A stretch of DNA of 64,000 nucleotides from NCBI GenBank assembly GCA_902636075.1, contig CACPQM010000001.1, forward strand, positions 124,001 to 188,000. Direction: 5' to 3'. Every line of letters begins with the position of its first letter. The stretch's first letter is position 1. Made by a program: the position numbers and the translations under genes. The stretch comes from an uncultured Pelagibacteraceae bacterium. Its GTDB lineage: Bacteria; Pseudomonadota; Alphaproteobacteria; Pelagibacterales; Pelagibacteraceae. Under the pieces are notes generated by a model. It did not search any database and was not told the origin of the DNA. It was given only the letters and a program-made list of their open reading frames with translations. Positions 17,137 through 26,105 of the stretch are shown here, one piece after another.

Positions 17137-18396
17137 ATGAGTGACACACTTTCAAAAATAGAGAAAAGAACTGCATATATATTAATATTACCTGCAGTTT
17201 TCCTTGTTTTTTCAATCATCTTATTTCCAATATTTGCAAATGTATGGATAAGTTTTAAAGAGGTTGGTCTAAAAGATATCAGGATCCCTGAACCTAGAGC
17301 AAAAAAAATTGTAAAATCCATTAAAGATAATCCAGATCAATTAAAGGTTATTTATAAACTTAGAAATAGTTCATTAATTTTAGAAATAAGGGATGTTAAA
17401 TTTCAAGATAAATTACCTAAGAATATCAAGCCTATTAATTTAGATGAAAGATGCAGGGTCAAATCAAATAAAATTTATTGTGAATTTGGAAATTGGGAAG
17501 CAAAATACAAGGAAAATTTTCAAATATTATTAAAGAGTTCTGATGGCAAAGAATTAAATAAAAAAGAATTAAAAACCATTAAACCAAAATTAACAGGTAA
17601 ATCAGATAATATTCTATTAAATACTAATTTTACATTAAAGAATTTTAAAAAGGTTTTTTTTCAAAATGAATTTTTTGAGTTATTATCAACTACTTTTTAC
17701 TATACCTTTTTTGGTACAATTGGTTCAATTGTATTTGGAATACTAACTGCACAACTCGTAAACCAGAAGTTTTTTGGAAGAACATTTATGAGAAGTGTTT
17801 TGCTTTTTCCATATGTAGGTCCAGTTGTTGCCTTAGCTTATACTTGGGAGTTATTACTAGATCCTTACAGTGGAACTTTAAACAATCTTCTTATGAATTT
17901 TCAAGTTATCCAGGAACCCTTAAATTTACTAGGTCAAAAATATTTAACTGTAAATTTTTTTGGTTTTGATCTTAAATTACGATTAGCATTAACAACTGTT
18001 ATTATTTTTGAAATTTGGAGATACTTTCCTTTAGCATTCTTATTTATATTAGCTCGACTGCAAGCAGTGCCTAAAGAATTATATGAGGCAGCTGAAGTGG
18101 ATGGTGCTGGTCCTTTACAAAAATTTATTAATATCACACTTCCTCAAATAACAGCTGTGATATCCATTCTCTTTATGATTAGGTTTATTTGGAACTTTAA
18201 TAAATTTGAGGATATTTTTTTATTAACAGGAGGTGCCTCAGGAACTAGAACTTTGCCAATAAATGTTTATGAGCAAGGATTTACTATTTCCGATATTGGC
18301 ATGGGATCAGCAGTATCAATTGTAATAGTTGCTCTGCTGCTAGTATTTATGTTCGTTTATTTTAAATTAATAGGTAAGAGGGCTGATGAAAACTAA
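17137..18396 (+). CDS. Sugar-type ABC transporter permease (UgpA/MalF family) with large periplasmic insert
   Basis: 419 residues, longer than a typical UgpA of about 295. TM1 is ILILPAVFLVFSIILFPIFANVW (about 15-38). It is followed by about 125 hydrophilic residues with two cysteines (ERCRVKSNKIYCEF) before the remaining membrane helices start near residue 180. This resembles the MalF P2 loop that docks on the binding protein. The ATPase-contacting EAA loop is YEAAEVDGAGPLQKFINITLP. The ATG abuts the hairpin at 17101-17136. It overlaps the next permease gene by 11 bp. Function as half of the import channel is secure; the substrate is inferred. Confidence 0.88.
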   Translation: MSDTLSKIEKRTAYILILPAVFLVFSIILFPIFANVWISFKEVGLKDIRIPEPRAKKIVKSIKDNPDQLKVIYKLRNSSLILEIRDVKFQDKLPKNIKPINLDERCRVKSNKIYCEFGNWEAKYKENFQILLKSSDGKELNKKELKTIKPKLTGKSDNILLNTNFTLKNFKKVFFQNEFFELLSTTFYYTFFGTIGSIVFGILTAQLVNQKFFGRTFMRSVLLFPYVGPVVALAYTWELLLDPYSGTLNNLLMNFQVIQEPLNLLGQKYLTVNFFGFDLKLRLALTTVIIFEIWRYFPLAFLFILARLQAVPKELYEAAEVDGAGPLQKFINITLPQITAVISILFMIRFIWNFNKFEDIFLLTGGASGTRTLPINVYEQGFTISDIGMGSAVSIVIVALLLVFMFVYFKLIGKRADEN

Positions 18397-19579
18397 AAGT
18401 GTAATATACTATGCATTAATATCCTCTATATTTTTGTTTTCTTTGGTCTCTATTTGGAAAATTTTAGTAACGTTGCAGGGAGTTGAGATAAAAAATTTTA
18501 ATTTTGCAATAATTATTACTTTAGGTATCGCTATTAGTCTTTTAAATTTACTTATAGGAGAAAAGTTAAATTATTATATAAAATCAACTTTTTTTGCCTT
18601 TATATTTACTTTTGTTGATGGATATATCGTTCAGATAATGCCCATTTGGTACAATATTGGAATATTTGCAATTTTGATATTTTTTTCATTTAAAATTAAT
18701 AAGTATAATCAAAAATACTTAGCATCCGAGCATTCATCACAACTAGTAGTATTTGATTTTTTAACTCTTTTTGGAATTGTTTTATTCTCATTTGTCATTT
18801 TATTTCCATTTTACATGATGTTGATTACAAGCTTTAAAACCCAAGCTGCTTTGTTAATTAATCCTTTAGATTTTAGTATTAATTTTAACCAGGATTTTAA
18901 GGAATTATTTAAGTCATACTTTGTGATATTTGATACCTATAAATTTGGTAGATACATACTTATAAGTACATTTGTTTCGGTCGGGACAGTGATAGTTACT
19001 TTACTATTTGCAATACCAGCTGCTTATGCTGTAGCGAGGTTAAATTTCTTTGGAAAAAACTTTCTGTCGACTTCAATATTAATTATTTATATGTTTCCTG
19101 CCATTGTATTAGTTATTCCTTTGTATACTGTTTTTAGTCAACTAGGTTTAAGAAACTCGGTAGGTGGTTTATTAATTGTTTATACAGCAACTACTTTGCC
19201 AGTTGCAATTTACATGTTACAAGGTTACTTTAGAAGTATTCCTAAAGAACTAGAAGAAGCAGCAATCATGGATAAATTAAATTGGTTTGGCATAATTATA
19301 AAAATAATTTTGCCTTTAAGTATACCTGCAATCTCATCAGTTGCTTTATATGTATTTATGATTGCGTGGAATGAGTTTTTATTTTCTCTTATGTTCTTAG
19401 ACAATCCAAACTCATTTACATTATCAAGGGCAATACAATATCTTAGCGGTGACGCTGAAACTCCAAGACAATATTTAATGGCTGGGTCAGTAGTTGTTAC
19501 AATACCTGTTTTGTTAATTTTTGTATACTTTGAAAAATATTTAGTCAGTGGTCTTACTGCAGGAAGTGTAAAGGGTTAA
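18386..19579 (+). CDS. Sugar-type ABC transporter permease (UgpE/MalG family) with extra N-terminal helices
   Basis: 397 residues. The C-terminal 275 residues are a standard UgpE/MalG permease with the EAA loop EEAAIMDKLNWFGIIIKIILPLS and the family ending LVSGLTAGSVKG. The first 115 residues add about four hydrophobic helices (for example IYYALISSIFLFSLVSIWKIL) that normal MalG proteins lack. It pairs with the preceding permease. No ATPase gene follows, so a shared MsmX/UgpC-like ATPase elsewhere in the genome is needed. The stop overlaps the ATG of the hydrolase gene (TAATG). Confidence 0.88.
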   Translation: MKTKSVIYYALISSIFLFSLVSIWKILVTLQGVEIKNFNFAIIITLGIAISLLNLLIGEKLNYYIKSTFFAFIFTFVDGYIVQIMPIWYNIGIFAILIFFSFKINKYNQKYLASEHSSQLVVFDFLTLFGIVLFSFVILFPFYMMLITSFKTQAALLINPLDFSINFNQDFKELFKSYFVIFDTYKFGRYILISTFVSVGTVIVTLLFAIPAAYAVARLNFFGKNFLSTSILIIYMFPAIVLVIPLYTVFSQLGLRNSVGGLLIVYTATTLPVAIYMLQGYFRSIPKELEEAAIMDKLNWFGIIIKIILPLSIPAISSVALYVFMIAWNEFLFSLMFLDNPNSFTLSRAIQYLSGDAETPRQYLMAGSVVVTIPVLLIFVYFEKYLVSGLTAGSVKG

Positions 19580-20847
19580 TGGAAGATTTTATCAAATCAG
19601 CAAAGAAAGTTTTATTAGGCAATAAAAAAAAAGGATATACATTACCAACCAATAACAAATTGTACCCAGCACAATGGAATTGGGACTCAGGTTTCATTGC
19701 TTTAGGATATTCTCATTTTAAACTTAAATATGCTTTAGATGAAATAAAGACGCTTATAAGAGGTCAATGGAAAGATGGAATGATACCTCATATATTATTT
19801 CACGATTTAAATACTAATTATTATCCAAACCATTCTGTTTGGGCTTGTGGAAATAAAATACATTCATCTGGCATTACTCAACCACCAATTCTTGCAATAA
19901 TTTTAAAACTAATTTTAGATAAAAAAAGAATTAACAAAAAAGATAAACCCGAAATAAAAAAAATAATTAAGGGGATATTAAAATATCACAAATGGTTTAT
20001 TAAATTTAGGGATCCAAATAATTCTGGATTAGTATCAATTTTACACCCCTGGGAGAGTGGCTATGATAATTCGCCATTATGGGATGATCCTATGAGCAAA
20101 GTAAAAGTCCCAAAAAACCTTAAATACAAAAGAGGAGATAACAAAGTTGTTAATCCTGAATATAGACCATTAGATATTGATTACGATAGATACGTAACTA
20201 TCAAAAATCATTTGAGAAAAAATAATTATAATCCAAAAAAACTTTATAAAGCATCTTTATTCAATGTAGTTGATGTTGGTTTTAACTCTATATTTTTGCG
20301 AGCAAATAAAGATCTTCTTAAATTATTAAATACCTTCAATTTGCAAAGTATTGAATTAGAATCTTATATATCAAGATCCGAAAATAAAATTGTAAAATTA
20401 TATAATCAGAAAAAAAATACATTTTTTAACATTGATATAAAAAATAAAAAAAAAATAAACATTCCATCAATTACTCATTATTTTATTTTATTTGCAGATT
20501 TAAAAGACAAAGTATTAAATAATAAAATTATTAAAAACTTAAAAAAACACAGTTCTAAAGAAAAATATTTATTATCAAGTGTAAAACCAAATCACCAAAA
20601 GTTTGAAGAGAAAAGATATTGGAGAGGTCCGGTATGGATTAATTGTAATTGGATAATATATCAAGGGTTAAAAAATAAGAATATTAAATTTGCTAAACAA
20701 ATAAAAAGAAAAACTATTAATTTAGTAAAGCAAAAAGGGTTTAATGAATACTTTAGCTGTAAAACTGGTAAAGGATTTGGTGCAACAAATTTTTCTTGGA
20801 CTGCCGCATTATTTTTAGACCTAATACTTGAAAATAAAAATGACTAA
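19579..20847 (+). CDS. GH63-like glycoside hydrolase (mannosyl/glucosylglycerate-hydrolase type)
   Basis: 422 residues, no signal peptide, so cytoplasmic. It resembles the (alpha/alpha)6-barrel GH63 family including bacterial mannosylglycerate and glucosylglycerate hydrolases: YPAQWNWDSGFIALGY near the N-terminus, LHPWESGYDNSPLWDDPM containing a conserved acid, and the C-terminal KRYWRGPVWINCNWIIYQG and FGATNFSWTAALFLDL. In this family the Asp of WDSG and a C-terminal Glu usually act together; here a Glu occurs in FEEKRYWRGP. It is coupled to the permeases by TAATG, so it probably cleaves the imported glycoside. Glucosylglycerol, glucosylglycerate and mannosylglycerate are candidates. Confidence 0.75.
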   Translation: MEDFIKSAKKVLLGNKKKGYTLPTNNKLYPAQWNWDSGFIALGYSHFKLKYALDEIKTLIRGQWKDGMIPHILFHDLNTNYYPNHSVWACGNKIHSSGITQPPILAIILKLILDKKRINKKDKPEIKKIIKGILKYHKWFIKFRDPNNSGLVSILHPWESGYDNSPLWDDPMSKVKVPKNLKYKRGDNKVVNPEYRPLDIDYDRYVTIKNHLRKNNYNPKKLYKASLFNVVDVGFNSIFLRANKDLLKLLNTFNLQSIELESYISRSENKIVKLYNQKKNTFFNIDIKNKKKINIPSITHYFILFADLKDKVLNNKIIKNLKKHSSKEKYLLSSVKPNHQKFEEKRYWRGPVWINCNWIIYQGLKNKNIKFAKQIKRKTINLVKQKGFNEYFSCKTGKGFGATNFSWTAALFLDLILENKND

Positions 20848-21997
20848 TTACAATTGGAATTATCCAACAACTGTTTGGGTAGGCAAAGATAGAGCTAAGG
20901 ATTTAGAAAAGGCTTGTGATGAAATTAAAACTTTAAATCCATTATTAGTAACAGATAAAGACTTAATCAATTTAGAATTTATAAAAGATTTAATTAATGA
21001 TTTAGAAAAGAAATTTAAATTATCTACTTTTTCTAATTTCTCAGGAAACCCTACGGGTGAGAATGTTGATGAAGGCGTTGAACTATTCAAGAATAATAGT
21101 TGTGACAGTGTAATAGCTATTGGAGGTGGAAGTGCATTAGACGTGGGTAAAGCCATTGCTTTTATGTCTGGTCAATCTAGACCTATTTGGGATTTTGAGG
21201 ATATTGGTGATTATTGGAAAAGGGCAGATGAAAAAAATATTTCTCCAATAATTGCAGTTCCAACAACTGCTGGAACTGGTTCTGAAACTGGCAGAGCATC
21301 AGCAATAATTAATGCAAAAACTGGAATAAAAAAAATTATTTTCCACCCAAAATTTTTACCATCTATTGTCATATTGGACCCAGTTCTTACTAAAGATCTT
21401 TCTCCCCGATTAACAGGAGCGACAGGAATGGATGCATTAGCGCATAATTTAGAAGCATTTTGTGCACCTGGCTTTCACCCAATGGCTGATGGAATAGCAA
21501 TTGAAGGAATGAGGTTGATAAAAAAATCACTTTTGAAAGCTGTTAAAGATGGAAGTGATCTAGATGCTAGATCAGATTTGTTAGCTGCAGCAAGTATGGG
21601 ATCTACTGCATTTCAAAAAGGCTTAGGAGCCATTCATTCACTTAGCCATCCACTAAATGCTCAATTTAATCTTCATCACGGATTATCTAATGCAATATTT
21701 ATGCCTTATGTTTTAACTTTTAATAAAGAAAATATTGAGGAAAGAATAATTTCTATATGTGATTACCTTAACTTAAGTAAAAGTTTTGATGCTTTTCTTG
21801 AATGGATATTAGAGCTAAGAAAAGAATTAAATATTCCACATAAACTATCAGACTTAATAGAGGCAAAAAAAATGAACTTAGATGATTTATCAAAGATGGC
21901 TCTTGATGATCCATCAACATCTTCAAATCCAAAAAAATTGACTATAAATGATATGAAAGCTATGTATGAGCATAGTATTTCAGGAGATTTATTTTAA
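20840..21997 (+). CDS. Iron-containing alcohol dehydrogenase
   Basis: 385 residues from the ATG at 20840; the ORF track starts four codons earlier at TTG, which I consider too early. Group III Fe-ADH features are GGGSALDVGKAIAF (NAD-binding), PTTAGTGSETGRASAI, and metal ligands in TGMDALAHNLEAF and GAIHSLSHPLNAQFNLHHG. It overlaps the hydrolase gene by 8 bp. It oxidises or reduces an alcohol or aldehyde with NAD(P); the substrate in this operon is unknown. A polyol or aldehyde from the imported osmolyte is possible. Confidence 0.85.
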   Translation: MTNYNWNYPTTVWVGKDRAKDLEKACDEIKTLNPLLVTDKDLINLEFIKDLINDLEKKFKLSTFSNFSGNPTGENVDEGVELFKNNSCDSVIAIGGGSALDVGKAIAFMSGQSRPIWDFEDIGDYWKRADEKNISPIIAVPTTAGTGSETGRASAIINAKTGIKKIIFHPKFLPSIVILDPVLTKDLSPRLTGATGMDALAHNLEAFCAPGFHPMADGIAIEGMRLIKKSLLKAVKDGSDLDARSDLLAAASMGSTAFQKGLGAIHSLSHPLNAQFNLHHGLSNAIFMPYVLTFNKENIEERIISICDYLNLSKSFDAFLEWILELRKELNIPHKLSDLIEAKKMNLDDLSKMALDDPSTSSNPKKLTINDMKAMYEHSISGDLF

Positions 21998-22782
21998 TGA
22001 AAAAAATACTAATAGTTGAGGGAAATTTAAGAGAGGAAAATCAGAGTTTTACTGATGGTGGAATTAAAACACATACAGAAAGTCTTAAAGATAGCATAGC
22101 CTATTTTACTGATAAAATTGAAATAGATGTTGTAAATCCCTCATCTGATAAAAATATTTCTGAAAAAGTAACTGATCTCAATAAATATGATGGACTAATA
22201 TGGGGTGGGAGTAGTCTAAATATTTATAATGATACCATCGAAATAAGAAGACAGATCGAATTTATGAGAGAGTGTCAAAAAAAAATTAAAAAAATATTAG
22301 CTATTTGCTGGGGACTTCAGGTTGCTGTTACGGTAGCAGGAGGTCAAGTAAAAAGATGTACTAACGGATCTCACAGAGGTATAGCACTAAACATTGAAAT
22401 AAATAATGAGGGATTAAAACATCCAATATATAAAAATAAAGATAAAATTTTTAATACACCTGCTTTTAATTTTGATGAAGTTGCAACATTACCAAAAAAT
22501 TCAAAATTACTAGCCTCAAATCCTGTAAATAAAGTTATGGGAGTAAATTTTCAGTCTGCAATAAGTGATATATGGGGTATTCAATATCATCCTGAAATAA
22601 CTTACGATAAAATGATAAGCCTTATACATTTCAGAAAAGAACGACTTTTAAACAATAATGCCTTTGTAGATGAGCAAGAGATAAATAATCATGTAAGAAT
22701 GATTGCTGAAGAAAATAAGATTACAAATAAAGATCTTAGAATGCGTGAACTTGAAAACTGGCTTAATTATCTTTTAAAATAG
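21997..22782 (+). CDS. Class I glutamine amidotransferase-like protein (GuaA-N family)
   Basis: 261 residues. The catalytic triad of type 1 amidotransferases is visible: nucleophile Cys in [12 protein letters not shown], and His and Glu in [10 protein letters not shown]. The oxyanion region is DGLIWGGSS. The C-terminal 50 residues ([21 protein letters not shown]) extend past the core. It overlaps the ADH stop (TAATG), making it the last gene of the ABC/GH63 operon, and overlaps fhs convergently by 9 bp. It could hydrolyse a gamma-glutamyl compound or supply ammonia to a partner; no partner synthetase is adjacent. The role is unknown. Confidence 0.75.
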   Translation: MKKILIVEGNLREENQSFTDGGIKTHTESLKDSIAYFTDKIEIDVVNPSSDKNISEKVTDLNKYDGLIWGGSSLNIYNDTIEIRRQIEFMRECQKKIKKILAICWGLQVAVTVAGGQVKRCTNGSHRGIALNIEINNEGLKHPIYKNKDKIFNTPAFNFDEVATLPKNSKLLASNPVNKVMGVNFQSAISDIWGIQYHPEITYDKMISLIHFRKERLLNNNAFVDEQEINNHVRMIAEENKITNKDLRMRELENWLNYLLK

Positions 22783-24450
22783 ACCTTCTGTTTCACCTTT
22801 TTCATTAATACAGATTGAGTCCGCAGCTGGCACTTTTGGCAATCCTGGCATTGTCATTATTGCACCGCATACAACAACGATAAATTCTGCTCCTGATGAT
22901 AGTCTTACTTCTCTTATTGGTAATACATGACCTGAAGGTGCTCCCTTTAGATTTGGGTCAGTGGAAAAACTATATTGAGTTTTTGCAATACAAATTGGTA
23001 ATGATTGGTAACCTCTTTCTTCAAAAGCTTTTAATTGTTCCCTTATTTTAGTATCTGCTACTACTTCGCTTGCTCTATAAAGTTCCTTGGCAATTGTTTC
23101 TATTTTTTTAAATAACGAAGTTTTATCATCATATAAAAATTTAAAATCACTATCTTTTTCACATAGTTCAACTACATCATTTGCTAAATTAGTTGCACCT
23201 TCTCCACCTTTTTCCCAATGCTTTGATATAGAGGCTTTAATATCCTTTTGTTCACAAAATTGGGTAACTTCATCAATTTCTTTATCAGTATCTAAAACAA
23301 AGTGGTTAATAGCTACTGTTACAGGTAATCCAAATTTTTGAATATTTTCTATATGTCTTTCTAAGTTAACCAATCCTTTTTTAACTGCATCTACATTTTC
23401 ATTTTTTAATTCATCTTTTTTAACTCCTCCATGCATTTTTAGAGCTCTTATAGTTGCAACAATCACAACACAACTTGGTTTTAATCCTGATTTTCTACAT
23501 TTAATATCTAAGAATTTTTCTGCTCCTAGGTCAGCTCCAAACCCTGCTTCTGTTACGACATAATCTGAGAGTTTTAATGCTGTCTTAGTTGCTAAAACTG
23601 AATTACATCCATGAGCAATATTTGCAAATGGTCCACCATGAATTATAGCAGGATTGTTTTCCAAGGTTTGTGTAACATTTGGTCTAATAGCGTCTTTTAA
23701 CAATACAGTCATTGGACCCTGCGCGTTTAAATCTTTTGCATATATCGGTTTTTTATCTCTAGTATAAGCAACAGTAATATTACCAATTCTATTTTCAAGA
23801 TCATGCAAATCATTTGATAAACAAAAGATTGCCATTATTTCTGACGCAACAGTAATATCAAAACCATCTTCTCTTGGAAATCCATTCGCAACACCACCAA
23901 GATTAATATTTATAGATCTTAAAGCTCTATCATTCATGTCGAGAACTCTTTTCCAAACTATTCTTCTGACATCTATATTTAGTTTATTTCCCCAATATAT
24001 GTGGTTATCTATTAATGCAGATAAAAGATTATGCGCAGATGTAATTGCATGAAAGTCTCCTGTGAAATGAAGATTTATTTGCTCCATAGGAACTACTTGA
24101 GCATAACCACCACCAGCAGCCCCACCTTTCATTCCAAAAGAAGGACCAAGACTTGGTTCTCTTAAACAAACAATAGATTTTTTACCTATTTTGTTTAATC
24201 CATCTGACAATCCTACAGAAGTTGTTGTCTTTCCTTCCCCTGCCGGAGTAGGTGTAATTGCTGTTACTAGAATTAATTTTCCATCTTTTTTGTCTTTAAA
24301 TTTTTCTAAGTATTCAAGTTTGATTTTAGCTATATATCTGCTTATTGGACTATATGCCTCAGTTTTGTCGGGTACTCCCACTCCATCCAAAATTTCTTGG
24401 ATAGGTTTCATTTTTGCTTCTCTAGCAATTTGAATATCTGATTTTGACAT
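22774..24450 (-). CDS. fhs: Formate-tetrahydrofolate ligase
   Basis: 558 residues, full length. It converts formate, ATP and tetrahydrofolate to 10-formyl-THF, or runs in reverse to make ATP while oxidising C1 units. Visible landmarks are the P-loop [51 protein letters not shown], and [12 protein letters not shown] at the C-terminus. It is divergent from soxBDAG across 128 bp, so both may be induced together. In methyl-group oxidising SAR11 cells it is the exit point of the THF-bound C1 pathway. Strong call. Confidence 0.96.
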   Translation of the reverse strand: MSKSDIQIAREAKMKPIQEILDGVGVPDKTEAYSPISRYIAKIKLEYLEKFKDKKDGKLILVTAITPTPAGEGKTTTSVGLSDGLNKIGKKSIVCLREPSLGPSFGMKGGAAGGGYAQVVPMEQINLHFTGDFHAITSAHNLLSALIDNHIYWGNKLNIDVRRIVWKRVLDMNDRALRSININLGGVANGFPREDGFDITVASEIMAIFCLSNDLHDLENRIGNITVAYTRDKKPIYAKDLNAQGPMTVLLKDAIRPNVTQTLENNPAIIHGGPFANIAHGCNSVLATKTALKLSDYVVTEAGFGADLGAEKFLDIKCRKSGLKPSCVVIVATIRALKMHGGVKKDELKNENVDAVKKGLVNLERHIENIQKFGLPVTVAINHFVLDTDKEIDEVTQFCEQKDIKASISKHWEKGGEGATNLANDVVELCEKDSDFKFLYDDKTSLFKKIETIAKELYRASEVVADTKIREQLKAFEERGYQSLPICIAKTQYSFSTDPNLKGAPSGHVLPIREVRLSSGAEFIVVVCGAIMTMPGLPKVPAADSICINEKGETEGLF

Positions 24451-24578
24451 TTAGTTTAAAATTTATAATTGTTTAATGTGCAAAATGTCTATACTTTTTT
24501 GGTTTGATTTTAAACATCTAAAAAATATATATATAAAAAATAAGAAAAAATTTATGTTTAATTGGATAAAATTATAAA

Positions 24579-25835
24579 ATGCAAAAATACTCTGTTTTTA
24601 GCCTCATTAAAAATGCATTCTCAGATCATCAGAATTGGGAAGTAGCATGGAAAGATCCAACTCCTAAAAAAGAATATGATGTGATTATCATAGGTGGCGG
24701 GGGTCATGGTTTAGCAACTGCATACTACTTAGCTAAGGAGCACAATATTACAAATGTAGCTATCATTGAAAAAGGCTGGATAGGTGGAGGTAATGTTGGA
24801 AGAAACACTACAATAATTAGATCAAACTATATGCATGATGACAATGCTTTGTTCAGTGAATTTGGTATGGATTTGTGGAGAAAGATGAGTCAGGATTTGA
24901 ATTACAATGTCATGTTTTCTCCAAGAGGAATAATAAATCTTGCCCATTCAGATGCACAAATGAATGCGTACTCTAGAAGAGGAAATTCAATGCGATTAAA
25001 TGGGATTGATGCAGTTTTATTAAATAGGGAAGAGGTTCAAAAAAAAATTCCAATGGCAGATTTTTCTGACAATGTGCGATTTCCAATTTTTGGAGGTTTG
25101 ATGCAACCAAGTGCTGGGACTGCTAGACACGATGCTGTTGCTTGGGGATATGCAAGACAAGCAGACTCAATGGGTGTTGACATAATTCAAAATTGTGAAG
25201 TTACAGGATTTGATGTTACTAACGGAAAAATAGTTGGTGTAAGAACTTCCAGAGGAGATATCAAAGCGAAAAAAGTTGGTTTGTGTGTTGCAGGTAGCAC
25301 AAATATTTTAGCAGAAATGTTAAATATGACACTACCAATTGAAACTCATCTCCTTCAAGCATGTGTATCAGAACCTGTAAAACCTTTGCTTGACCATGTA
25401 GTTACATTTGGTGCAGGTCACTTTTATTGTAGTCAATCAGATAAGGGAGAGATGGTTATGGGTGGAGACTTGGACGGATACAATAGTTACTCACAAAGAG
25501 GAAATTTACCAACACTCCAACACGTATTGACTGAAGGTATTGCAATGTTTCCATTTCTAAGCAAATTGAAAATGCTTAGAACTTGGGGTGGAATTATGGA
25601 TATGTCAATGGACGGTTCACCAATTATTGATAAAACACATATTGATGGCTTATACTTAAATTGTGGCTGGTGTTATGGTGGATTTAAAGCTACTCCTGCT
25701 TCAGGTTGGACTTTTGCACATACAATTGCGCAAGATAGAGTTCATGAATTAAACTCAGGTTACAGTTTAAATAGATTTAATACTGGTGATTTAATTGATG
25801 AAAAAGGTCTTGGTACCAAAACTTGGATATCTTAA
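24579..25835 (+). CDS. soxB: Heterotetrameric sarcosine oxidase beta subunit
   Basis: 418 residues. The FAD-binding fold is DVIIIGGGGHGLATAYYLA (about 34-52). His184 in AGTARHDAVAWG lines up with the histidine that binds FMN covalently in characterised SoxB. NCGWCYGGFKATPASG is the conserved C-terminal FAD contact. With SoxD, SoxA and SoxG it oxidises sarcosine to glycine, passing the methyl group to THF. The MgdABCD N-methylglutamate dehydrogenase has the same architecture, and with tdm, glnT and a glxB-like gene in the window that function is a serious alternative. First gene of the operon, 1 bp from soxD... adjacent without gap. Confidence 0.9.
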   Translation: MQKYSVFSLIKNAFSDHQNWEVAWKDPTPKKEYDVIIIGGGGHGLATAYYLAKEHNITNVAIIEKGWIGGGNVGRNTTIIRSNYMHDDNALFSEFGMDLWRKMSQDLNYNVMFSPRGIINLAHSDAQMNAYSRRGNSMRLNGIDAVLLNREEVQKKIPMADFSDNVRFPIFGGLMQPSAGTARHDAVAWGYARQADSMGVDIIQNCEVTGFDVTNGKIVGVRTSRGDIKAKKVGLCVAGSTNILAEMLNMTLPIETHLLQACVSEPVKPLLDHVVTFGAGHFYCSQSDKGEMVMGGDLDGYNSYSQRGNLPTLQHVLTEGIAMFPFLSKLKMLRTWGGIMDMSMDGSPIIDKTHIDGLYLNCGWCYGGFKATPASGWTFAHTIAQDRVHELNSGYSLNRFNTGDLIDEKGLGTKTWIS

Positions 25836-26105
25836 ATGCTCTATATATTCTGTCCACATTGTGGATCAAGATCACAGAATGAGTTTGCTTATGGCGGAGA
25901 TGCAACAGTAAAACGACCAGAGCTTAACAAGGAAATTAGTGACCAAGAGTGGAATAATTTTGTTTATTTAAGAAAAAGTCCTAGAGGAAAACACCTAGAG
26001 TTATGGCACCATATATCTGGCTGCAGACAATGGATAAAAGTTGAAAGAGATACTTCAACTCACGAGATTTTTAAAACCTATAAAGCAGATGAACTGACTG
26101 AATAA
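25836..26105 (+). CDS. soxD: Sarcosine oxidase delta subunit
   Basis: 89 residues, the usual SoxD size. Zinc ligands typical of SoxD are present: Cys6 and Cys9 in IFCPHCGSR, His59 and Cys63 in HHISGCRQW. FAYGGDATVKRP is a family signature. It bridges the alpha and beta subunits of the heterotetramer. It starts directly at the soxB stop and overlaps soxA by one base (TAATG), so subunit synthesis is coupled. Confidence 0.94.
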   Translation: MLYIFCPHCGSRSQNEFAYGGDATVKRPELNKEISDQEWNNFVYLRKSPRGKHLELWHHISGCRQWIKVERDTSTHEIFKTYKADELTE

